Part shown: positions 9,172 through 15,294 of the stretch, piece after piece
Position numbering within the stretch: position 1 is the stretch's first letter
Layout of the letters: every line of letters starts with the position of its first letter
Origin: Bacteroidota bacterium
GTDB taxonomy: Bacteria > Bacteroidota > Ignavibacteria > UBA10030 > SZUA-254
DNA length: 64,000 nucleotides
NCBI GenBank assembly: GCA_020056225.1
Contig: JAGVIE010000025.1
Location: forward strand, 102,995 to 166,994
Direction of reading: 5' to 3'
Translations under genes and position numbers: made by a program
Notes under the pieces: generated by a model
Databases searched by the model: none
Told to the model about the DNA's origin: nothing
The model's input: only the letters and a program-made list of their open reading frames with translations

Positions 9172-9188
9172 GTCCGGAGTATAATGAT

Positions 9189-9575
9189 ATGGAAGATTTT
9201 AATAGAAAAAAGATGATCGTCGTCGGAGACAAAGTTCTTGTCATCCCCGATAGCGATAAAGAACGTACCGATGCGGGACTTTATCTTCCAGCAACCGTCA
9301 AAGAAAAAGAAAAAGTTCACAGCGGCTACGTAATAAAAGTTGGTCCCGGTTATCCTGTACCGAATCCAAGTTTCATCGATCAGGAATCATGGTCAACAAC
9401 TCCCAAAGACCCTGTAAAGTACATACCGCTTCAAGTCGAGGAAGGCGATTACGCAATCTTCCTCCGCGATCAAGCGATTGAAATCGAATACGAATTGAAA
9501 AAATATCTCATCGTTTCGCAATCCGCAATCCTAATGGTGATACGCCGAAATCCCATGGAAGGATTAGAGAAGTAG
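9189..9575 (+). CDS. GroES-like (Cpn10-family) protein, divergent and stand-alone
   Basis: A 128-residue protein with the Cpn10 fold pattern: VVGDKVLVIPDSDKERTDAG at the start (the family usually has RPLxDRVLV...EEKTxGG). GLYLPATVKEKEKVHSGYVIKVGPG follows (mobile loop and SGI-like turn), and the end is a beta-strand block with VEEGDYAIFL and YLIVSQSAILMVI. It is about 30 residues longer than typical GroES because of an insert near residues 60-80 (PVPNPSFIDQESWSTTPKDP). No groEL is adjacent. It is therefore probably an accessory co-chaperonin-like protein rather than the main GroES. Its stop codon TAG lies inside the GTAG of a REP-like palindrome. Confidence 0.8.
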   Translation: MEDFNRKKMIVVGDKVLVIPDSDKERTDAGLYLPATVKEKEKVHSGYVIKVGPGYPVPNPSFIDQESWSTTPKDPVKYIPLQVEEGDYAIFLRDQAIEIEYELKKYLIVSQSAILMVIRRNPMEGLEK

Positions 9576-9593
9576 TGCGAACTTCAGTTCGCA
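9572..9593 (+). repeat. REP-like palindrome (GTAG + TGCGAACTT/AGTTCGCA)
   Basis: GTAG is followed by an inverted repeat TGCGAACT-TC-AGTTCGCA. The TAG of GTAG is the stop codon of the GroES-like gene. It belongs to the same family as the palindromes around the RAYT gene. Confidence 0.75.
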
Positions 9594-9626
9594 AACAACG
9601 ATTTAATAGTCACTCAGCACATTTAG

Positions 9627-11321
9627 ATGTTCCTCCCCACAACTAAAGAAGAACTAAGCAAGCTCGGTTGGAAGAAGTTGGATGTCATCATCGTCTCCGG
9701 TGATACGTACATCGATAGCTCGTATTCCGGGACGGCAGTAATTGGGAAAGTTCTTCTCGATGCCGGTTACAAAGTCGGCATCATTGCCCAACCTGATTTT
9801 AAATCAGATAAAGATATTAAACGATTAGGTGAGCCGGAATTATTTTGGGGAGTCACATCCGGCTGTGTAGATTCGATGGTGGCGAACTTCACTGCTTCCA
9901 AGAAACGAAGACGGCAGGATGATTTCACTCCCGGTGGCGTCAACAATAAGCGTCCGGATCGTGCGGTTATTGTTTATTCAAATCTCATCCGCCAGTATTT
10001 CAAGAATACAAAACCGATTGTCATTGGCGGAATTGAAGCGAGCTTACGCCGCATTGCTCATTATGATTATTGGAACGATCGGATCCGCAAATCGATACTG
10101 TTTGATGCGAAGGCAGATATTCTCGTTTATGGAATGGGTGAAAAAGCAATCTTAGAAATCGCCGCACGCTTGCACGCTAACCAACCGACAGAAGATATCC
10201 GCGGCATCTGTTACATCTCGAAATTACCAAAAGAAGGATACACCCATCTTCCATCTTTCAATCAGGCAGCCGATGATAAGAAGAAATTCATCGAGATGTT
10301 CCATTTATTTTACCGGAACAACGATCCCGTAACTGCTAAGGGCTTATGCCAACAGTACGGTGACCGGTATCTTATTCAGAATCCTCCCGCGCGAAATCTT
10401 TCGCAGGATGAAATCGACAAGATTTACAATTTTGATTACGAACGCGACGTCCATCCGTATTATAAAAAAGATGGCGATGTACGCGCGATGGATACAATCC
10501 GTTTCTCGATCACCACACACCGCGGATGTTACGGCGAGTGCAACTTCTGCGCTATCAGCGTCCATCAAGGAACTGCGATAACTTCACGAAGCGAGCAATC
10601 AATAATCCGGGAAGCAAACGAGATCGTTCACGATCCGGGATTTAAAGGATATATTCAGGACGTCGGCGGACCAACTGCAAACATGTACTCGACTAACTGC
10701 GATAAATTGCTGATACATGGGAAATGTGTAAAGAAAGATTGCGTCTTTCCAACGACATGTAAGAATCTTGACAATAATCATCGTCCTCAGATTGAGCTTC
10801 TTAGAAAACTGCGGAAGATCGACGGAGTGAAGAAAGTTTTCGTCGCATCCGGTATCCGGTACGATATGATCATTGATGATAAGGAATTTGGTGATGAATA
10901 TTTGCACGAACTGATCGAGCATCATGTTTCCGGACAACTAAAGATTGCACCTGAACATACAGAAGACAGCGTGCTCGGACTTATGCGTAAACCGGGAGCG
11001 CGGTACCTGACAGAATTTAAGAAACGTTTCGACCGGATCAACGCGAAACAAAAGAAAAACCAATTCCTAACATATTATCTGATCGCCGTACATCCGGGAT
11101 GTTCATTAGAGGATGAAGTTAAAATGAAACAGTTCGTCTCAAAAGAATTGCAGACCAATCCCGAGCAGGTACAAATATTTACACCAACTCCCTCCACCTA
11201 CTCAACATTAATGTATTACACCGAGATGAATCCGTGGACAGGTGAGAAGCTTTTTGTTGAAAAGAATCTTGGTGAGAAAAATAAACGGAAGGAAATAATT
11301 ACCGATCCTAATAAAATGTAA
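9627..11321 (+). CDS. YgiQ-family radical SAM protein
   Basis: A 564-residue protein with N-terminal DVIIVSGDTYIDSSYSG and a B12-binding-like/UPF0313 region including GGIEASLRRIAHYDYW. The radical SAM cluster motif is CYGECNFC (Cys 301, 305, 308), which binds a 4Fe-4S cluster and S-adenosylmethionine. The C-terminal YgiQ block follows (LKIAPEHTEDSVLGLMRKPG and VQIFTPTPSTYSTLMYYT). The length and order fit YgiQ (UPF0313), which is widespread with no firmly established reaction. The last codons ATG TAA form the start of a REP-like repeat. Confidence 0.93.
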   Translation: MFLPTTKEELSKLGWKKLDVIIVSGDTYIDSSYSGTAVIGKVLLDAGYKVGIIAQPDFKSDKDIKRLGEPELFWGVTSGCVDSMVANFTASKKRRRQDDFTPGGVNNKRPDRAVIVYSNLIRQYFKNTKPIVIGGIEASLRRIAHYDYWNDRIRKSILFDAKADILVYGMGEKAILEIAARLHANQPTEDIRGICYISKLPKEGYTHLPSFNQAADDKKKFIEMFHLFYRNNDPVTAKGLCQQYGDRYLIQNPPARNLSQDEIDKIYNFDYERDVHPYYKKDGDVRAMDTIRFSITTHRGCYGECNFCAISVHQGTAITSRSEQSIIREANEIVHDPGFKGYIQDVGGPTANMYSTNCDKLLIHGKCVKKDCVFPTTCKNLDNNHRPQIELLRKLRKIDGVKKVFVASGIRYDMIIDDKEFGDEYLHELIEHHVSGQLKIAPEHTEDSVLGLMRKPGARYLTEFKKRFDRINAKQKKNQFLTYYLIAVHPGCSLEDEVKMKQFVSKELQTNPEQVQIFTPTPSTYSTLMYYTEMNPWTGEKLFVEKNLGEKNKRKEIITDPNKM

Positions 11322-11370
11322 ATCGAACTTCAACTAGATTCTGTAGAACGAAGTGTTACTTCGTTCTACA
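11317..11370. repeat. REP-like composite repeat between convergent radical SAM and RAYT genes
   Basis: AATGTAAATCGAACTT (degenerate first palindrome) is followed by a near-perfect 29-base hairpin at 11342-11370: stem TGTAGAACGAAGT, loop GTT, and its complement. The left end contains the TAA stop of the radical SAM gene and the right end (GTAG on the minus strand) contains the TAG stop of the RAYT gene. A GTAG foot plus hairpin is the defining layout of REP sequences mobilised by RAYTs. Confidence 0.85.
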
Positions 11371-11992
11371 TTTCATATTTGCAGTAACTCCACTTCCACT
11401 TTTGCCAATCATCAACGAACTCCGCTTTTACAGGATTGTTTAATACGTATGAGATGATGTTAGCTAACTCCTTGCCGTTACGTATTACATGATCATAGCT
11501 TTCGTGCTGCCAGAATGCACCTGAACGATTCAGGATTTTATTGCATTCTCTTGCCGTGTAAGCTTTTAAAGATTGTAGCACCCTGTAAAGCGAAGTGCCA
11601 CTTCGCTCTACATCCGCAACCATGTGAACATGATTCGGCATAATACAATAAGCAATCAACTCGTACTCTTTTGTATCACGGAAGTGAATAGCATCAGCCA
11701 CAACTTGCGCCACTCTATCATCGCTTAACCACTTGTGACTATCCGAGTATTTATCCAGAAAGTCATCAAATCTATCAAAATACCGTTTACGATGTTCTTC
11801 AATTGCCGTCCTCTTTGTGTCTGGTTCGTTAATAGCAATTAGTCGTTGTTCTTCAAGTTCATATTCTTCTTTAAGTTTGATAATTACTTCATTCGGCAAA
11901 GAACCTGCGAGACGGAATGTAATAAAATATGATGCATGTGACGGTTGGTAATGAGGTAAGTTACGACGGTAATATATCTTTTCATCTTCCAT
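11366..11992 (-). mobile_element. REP-associated tyrosine transposase (RAYT, Y1/HUH, Transposase_17 type)
   Basis: A 208-residue Y1 transposase of the IS200-related superfamily. RAYTs cut and rejoin single-stranded DNA at REP hairpins and are usually single-copy domesticated genes. The metal-binding HUH motif is at IMPNHVHMVA (His121, His123) and the catalytic tyrosine is probably Tyr145 in LKAYTARECN. The N-terminal HYQPSHASYFITFRLAG and C-terminal YVLNNPVKAEFV are typical of the family. It is flanked on both sides by REP-like palindromes. One such palindrome lies inside the coding sequence, in frame, at residues 128-136. The stop codon sits in the downstream REP. Confidence 0.92.
11584..11612 (-). 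repeat. REP-like palindrome inside the RAYT coding sequence
   Basis: On the minus strand TGTAGAGCGAAGT and ACTTCGCTTTACA form a near-perfect hairpin with a 3-base loop, closely matching the extragenic REP at 11342-11370 and 12067-12095. It is read in frame as VERSGTSLY, between the HUH motif and the catalytic tyrosine. Confidence 0.85.
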
Positions 11993-11998
11993 ATGCTA

Positions 11999-12025
11999 TG
12001 TGAGCGAAATGAATTTCGCTCTACA
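11999..12025 (-). repeat. REP-like palindrome, second sequence type
   Basis: GAGCGAAAT-GA-ATTTCGCTC at 12002-12021. On the minus strand it is preceded by GTAG (12024-12021). It lies just upstream of the RAYT start codon. Confidence 0.75.
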
Positions 12026-12043
12026 ATATAATATTTTCAAAAT

Positions 12044-12066
12044 TGTAAATCGAACTTTAGTTCGGT
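12044..12066 (+). repeat. REP-like palindrome, first sequence type
   Basis: TGTAAAT is followed by CGAAC-TTTA-GTTCG (12051-12064). It is adjacent to the stronger palindrome at 12067 and matches the left half of the composite repeats at 11317 and 15226. Confidence 0.65.
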
Positions 12067-12095
12067 TGTAGAACGAAGTGTCACTTCGTTCTACA
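12067..12095. repeat. REP-like palindrome, near-perfect 29-base hairpin
   Basis: Stem TGTAGAACGAAGT, loop GTC, and complement ACTTCGTTCTACA. It is identical in both stems to the repeat at 11342-11370. Together these two bracket the RAYT gene. Confidence 0.85.
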
Positions 12096-12164
12096 TTTCA
12101 TCTAATTACTCATAACTATGGAAAAATGAGAGGCAAAAACAAATAATTATCAAGCTAAAGTGTA

Positions 12165-12209
12165 TGTAGATCGAACTTCAGTTCGAGATGAGCGAAATAA
12201 ATTTCGCTT
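12165..12209 (+). repeat. composite REP-like repeat, broken at its right end
   Basis: GTAG at 12166 is followed by TCGAACTT/CAGTTCGA (12171-12186) and GAGCGAAAT-AA-ATTTCGCTT (12190-12209). Related copies continue with CTACA or TTACAT. Here the sequence switches after CTTT to the GC-richer dihydroorotase fragment, so the repeat ends at the junction with the apparently foreign DNA. Confidence 0.75.
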
Positions 12210-12773
12210 TGCCGGCGCTACAAAAACGCGACCTACGAGATAAGCCCAAACCACCTTTTCATGTCAACTGACGACATCAGGCGCCTTGGCGAATTGGGCA
12301 AGATAAACCCCCCTCTCCGCGACAAGCGCGAGCAGGCGGCATTGTGGAGGAGCATAAACGACGACACCATAATCTCATCCGACCACGCGCCCCACCTTAT
12401 AGCGCACAAGCTCACAGGCTCGCCCGGGTTTCCCGGCGTGGGAACGCTCCTGCCCCTGATGCTGAACGCAGTGCATGAGAAGAAAATAACAATGGAGCAA
12501 CTGGTGAAAATGTGCGCATACAACCCTTCACAGGCATTCCAGCTGAAAAATAAGGGCTCTCTCGCTCCAGGCTTTGACGCGGACATTGTTCTTGTGGACA
12601 TGAAAAAGAAATGGAGGATAACCGCGGAGAACCGCCTCTCCAAGTGCGGCTGGACGCCATTTGAGGGCAGGGAAGTCTGCGGGAAAATAGAAAAGGTGTT
12701 CCTGCGCGGAAAGCTCGCGTACGACGGGGAAAAAGTGACATCCAAGCCCGGCGAAGGCAGGGAACTGCTCTAG
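12210..12773 (+). pseudogene. dihydroorotase, C-terminal fragment (5' end missing)
   Basis: The reading frame is open from about 12210 with no start codon before conserved sequence begins: RRYKNATYEISPNHLF, then STDDIRRLG. The class I dihydroorotase signatures are clear: SSDHAPH (metal-site Asp and His), LMLNAVHEKKITMEQLV, and CGWTPFEGREVCGKIEKVFLRGK. Dihydroorotase closes the dihydroorotate ring in pyrimidine synthesis. Only about the last 185 residues exist, so the N-terminal metal-binding HxH half is absent. ATG 12261 is internal to the conserved sequence. Codon use (many AGG and ATA, GC-rich third positions) differs from neighbours. It is probably non-functional. Confidence 0.88.
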
Positions 12774-12852
12774 TTTCAGCTTTCTTCTCACAGAAAAAGA
12801 ATCCGATTCAACATCCATTCATCCATCAGAAGCCTTCACGCTGATTTCCGCC
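12774..12852. other. short gap between convergent fragment genes
   Basis: The 79 bases between the dihydroorotase stop and the small Cys-rich gene on the opposite strand show no clear hairpin terminator, promoter or RNA gene. Confidence 0.4.
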
Positions 12853-12972
12853 TCAACCAACGGTGTGGATTTTGCCGTCGCACTTGTCCGCGCTCGTGAT
12901 TTGCGCGCCCTTGCGCTCCTTTTCGCTTACGCGCGTGTCATAGCACCGTTGGCAATATTTTTTCTTTGCCAC
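12853..12972 (-). CDS. 39-residue Cys-containing basic protein, unknown function
   Basis: A GTG at 12972 has a perfect GGAGG seven bases upstream. The frame reads MAKKKYCQRCYDTRVSEKER followed by KGAQITSADKCDGKIHTVG and a TGA stop. A CxxC pair near the start, a further Cys and a late His could bind zinc. The high charge fits a small nucleic-acid-associated protein, but I recognise no family. It lies 48 bp downstream of the 13021 gene on the same strand and inside the segment suspected to be foreign. Its support is the ribosome site and sensible composition, and its short length limits confidence. Confidence 0.45.
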   Translation of the reverse strand: MAKKKYCQRCYDTRVSEKERKGAQITSADKCDGKIHTVG

Positions 12973-13020
12973 AACCAGGCCTCCATGGTTCTTTTTCCAT
13001 CCTGTATTATCCAATGAGTG

Positions 13021-13443
13021 TCAGTCCTGCTTCGACTTGGTGAAGAAATCGGTGGCGGGCGCGTCCTTCTTCATATCTGGTGACTTCTCAGCCTTCTCTT
13101 CGCCTGGCGTCTTTGTCTTGGGTGCTTTCGAGAGAGCATCCTCCCTGACTTTCGACTGTGTCTTCTTCCGTTTTCCACCCTCGGTCTCCTCCTGCTGCGT
13201 TTTTTGCGCCCCGCCGCCCTTGGGCTGGGATTTTGTTTTCTGTGTTTCTATTTCTTTTTGGACATACGTCAGAGTTTCAGTCAATTCCCATGTTTTTAGT
13301 AACTTTTGGAGTCCGTCGTAATCATTACTTTGCCACAATTTCTTGGCGAATCCCACTATGGTGTCTGTCGTTTTTTGGTCATAGCCTTTATTTTTCGATT
13401 CATTCCGAATACTTAGCTCAAGTTGTTTCCATTCCATTTGCAT
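13021..13443 (-). CDS. basic, low-complexity protein of unknown function
   Basis: A 140-residue protein starting at ATG 13443, chosen because GGAGGAG lies just upstream; the frame is open to GTG 13530 without a ribosome site. Residues 1-65 look helical (MQMEWKQLELSIRNESKNKG, then FAKKLWQSNDYDGLQKLLKT). Residues 66-140 are a disordered, Lys/Glu/Gln/Pro-rich tail (QPKGGGAQKTQQEETEGGKR...). No family recognised. It follows the C-terminal end of the 13535 gene closely on the same strand. It lies in the segment with codon use unlike the rest of the window. Confidence 0.6.
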   Translation of the reverse strand: MQMEWKQLELSIRNESKNKGYDQKTTDTIVGFAKKLWQSNDYDGLQKLLKTWELTETLTYVQKEIETQKTKSQPKGGGAQKTQQEETEGGKRKKTQSKVREDALSKAPKTKTPGEEKAEKSPDMKKDAPATDFFTKSKQD

Positions 13444-13534
13444 GGCTCCTCCAGCCAGTATGGGAGTCTTTTTTATGGCATCTTCTTTGATTTCAGTTGC
13501 TTTAAACTGAGTAAATTGAAAAATAAACACAATA

Positions 13535-15160
13535 TTACCTCATTGCAATAGCGTCTGGTAATACTTCTGCCTTAAACTTATCCAACGTGAGTGTTACTTT
13601 TACTTGTTTTTCACCGTCTTTAATTACTTCATCTCTTAAATCGACATGATTTTTGTCCTTACCTTGGCTAAATACTGGCATTACGAGTGGCGGCACGTCT
13701 CCGAAAAGAGTTTTGTAAGTAACGGCTATCACATCCTTGTTATTTGGATTAAGCACGAGTAAAGTTGTCGGAGTTGTTGCTAATGCAGAACCATCTTCGC
13801 TTAGAAATGTTGCTCCTTGGTGGTTAAAGATTTTACTTCCATCGCTTACACTCGTATATGCGAACGTTCCTTTTCTGTTCGGTTCTGGAAAAGCAGCCAA
13901 TATTCCGCTTTCGAATATTAAAAATACTCCGTCACCACCTGTCGTATATATCCTCTGTTTTATCTCGGCATTTGTAGGGATATTTAATTTAAGCTCTCCG
14001 AGATCTATATCCATCGTTACTGTTCCTGCGCCTTTTTTTACGCGGGCGAAGGTCAGAACTCCATCTTTCAGATCTACATCAAAATTTCTCTCTCCAATTA
14101 TTTTTGGCGCTTCAGGTATCTTTATTCTAGCTTGTGGAGGTAGTTTTGTCTCGCTCGCTACCGGCTTGTTCTCGGCAAGCATCCGTTTCTCCTGTTCCTG
14201 CGCGCTTGCGGGCGTGAATGCTGCTCCGCTGGTTGCAAAACATATCTGTGCCTTCAATCCATCGCTGTACCATATCTTATACTCGTAACTTGTCTTTAAA
14301 ACGGAGGACTGAAACAGAACCGCTTTCTCATCGGTTGAGCTTTCAGGCGCGAGAATCGGATTTCCTTCGTACTTTGCCCATGCTACTCCATCCCTTGAAA
14401 CCGCATACCCAATTGCTCGCTGTTTTGCATTGCCAAAATAGAATGCTTCATAATACAAACTATCAGGTAGTACATCGGCGATCCATTGCTCATACTCGTC
14501 CCATGTGCCGGGTGCACCAAATTCCAATAACGGATTGTTGAGCGTATCTTTTGTCCAATGAACACCGTCGGAAGAAACCGCAAGACCTGTGTACCAACGC
14601 GTATCCGAACGAAAACCGTTGTACCACATCTTCCACGTCGTACCTTGCTTCAGAACCGGTCCGGCAGATAAGCCGAAATCATCCCACCAACCCGGAGCTC
14701 CTTTTTTAAGGATAGGGTTATTGGCAGTGTCTTTAGTCCATGAGATTCCTTCGGGCGAGGTGGCATGGCAAATTGTTCCGGCATTTGCAAAGCTACGCGC
14801 AGTGTAGTACATGTGGTATTGTCTGCCGTCAAACAGAACTGCGCCCGGCGAGACAACCATGCCGTCAAGGTTATCACGCTCTCCAATTTTTAGAACGGGA
14901 TTGGCAGGGTGCTTCGCCCAATTGATGCCATCAACCGAAGTAGCATATCCAATTTGTCGAGACGTGTCGTTGGAGCCGGCATACCACATGCGATAGAGTT
15001 TACCATCAAAGAGTATCCTCGGGTGTGAGACTTGTTTGCTCTCCCATGAGCCGGCTGTCCCAAGCCGGAGAACCGGGTTGCCTTCGTATTTAATAAATTG
15101 TGCCTGTGCGGTGAAAGCCGCAGCCAGAAGAAGACATTTAAGAAGAATTGTAGTTTTCAT
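13535..15160 (-). CDS. secreted beta-propeller glycosidase-like protein with an unrelated C-terminal region (probable fusion)
   Basis: A 541-residue frame. A signal peptide (MKTTILLKCLLLAAAFTAQA) is followed by five repeats of the type YEGNPVL...W(D/E)...P.(I/V)L.DG..Y.MWY...IGYATS.DGI.W.K, to about residue 310. These are blades of a GH43/GH130-like five-bladed propeller. From about residue 312 the sequence changes (TPASAQEQEKRMLAENKPVA, then DVDLKDGVLTFARVKKGAGT...) to a beta-rich part with no propeller repeats and no T9SS domain. The codon choice also shifts (ATA for Ile, AGA/AGG for Arg). I infer that two unrelated genes are joined in frame near 14190-14250. The N-terminal part is confident; the C-terminal part is unrecognised. 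Confidence 0.8.
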   Translation of the reverse strand: MKTTILLKCLLLAAAFTAQAQFIKYEGNPVLRLGTAGSWESKQVSHPRILFDGKLYRMWYAGSNDTSRQIGYATSVDGINWAKHPANPVLKIGERDNLDGMVVSPGAVLFDGRQYHMYYTARSFANAGTICHATSPEGISWTKDTANNPILKKGAPGWWDDFGLSAGPVLKQGTTWKMWYNGFRSDTRWYTGLAVSSDGVHWTKDTLNNPLLEFGAPGTWDEYEQWIADVLPDSLYYEAFYFGNAKQRAIGYAVSRDGVAWAKYEGNPILAPESSTDEKAVLFQSSVLKTSYEYKIWYSDGLKAQICFATSGAAFTPASAQEQEKRMLAENKPVASETKLPPQARIKIPEAPKIIGERNFDVDLKDGVLTFARVKKGAGTVTMDIDLGELKLNIPTNAEIKQRIYTTGGDGVFLIFESGILAAFPEPNRKGTFAYTSVSDGSKIFNHQGATFLSEDGSALATTPTTLLVLNPNNKDVIAVTYKTLFGDVPPLVMPVFSQGKDKNHVDLRDEVIKDGEKQVKVTLTLDKFKAEVLPDAIAMR

Positions 15161-15225
15161 ATTATCCCCAATATAATATTCAAATTAAACTAACTTTTAC
15201 AATATTTCCAAGTTCTGCATTTAAA

Positions 15226-15294
15226 TGTAAATCGAACTTCCTCAAAGGGATCCTTCGGACAGTTCGATGTGAGTGAAATGAATTTCGCTTTACA
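15226..15294 (-). repeat. composite REP-like repeat with an internal insert
   Basis: On the plus strand it reads TGTAAATCGAACTT, then an unrelated segment of about 20 bases, then AGTTCGATGTGAGTGAAAT-GA-ATTTCGCTTTACA. It is the same two-palindrome unit as at 12165 and 12000-12064. The TAA stop codon of the Fe-S oxidoreductase gene (15292-15290, minus strand) lies within its GTAA. Confidence 0.75.

Noticed and set aside
11366-11992. Autonomous IS200/IS605 insertion sequence
   Set aside because: No TnpB partner and no classical IS200 ends; the protein and the GTAG palindromes fit a RAYT.
9570-12210. CRISPR array
   Set aside because: The repeats are palindromes of different lengths without regular spacers, and no cas genes are present. 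They fit REP elements.
12261-12773. Dihydroorotase as a complete short gene from ATG 12261
   Set aside because: Family-conserved sequence (YKNATYEISPNHLF) continues in frame upstream of this ATG and the N-terminal half of the enzyme is missing, so it is a fragment.
12774-13020. Possible structured RNA gene in the gap
   Set aside because: No cloverleaf or convincing long stem could be drawn. Part of the gap is better explained by the small gene at 12853-12972.
13158-13490. Plus-strand frames opposite the 13021 gene
   Set aside because: They mirror the low-complexity minus-strand gene, lack ribosome sites and encode unnatural Phe/Pro-rich sequences.
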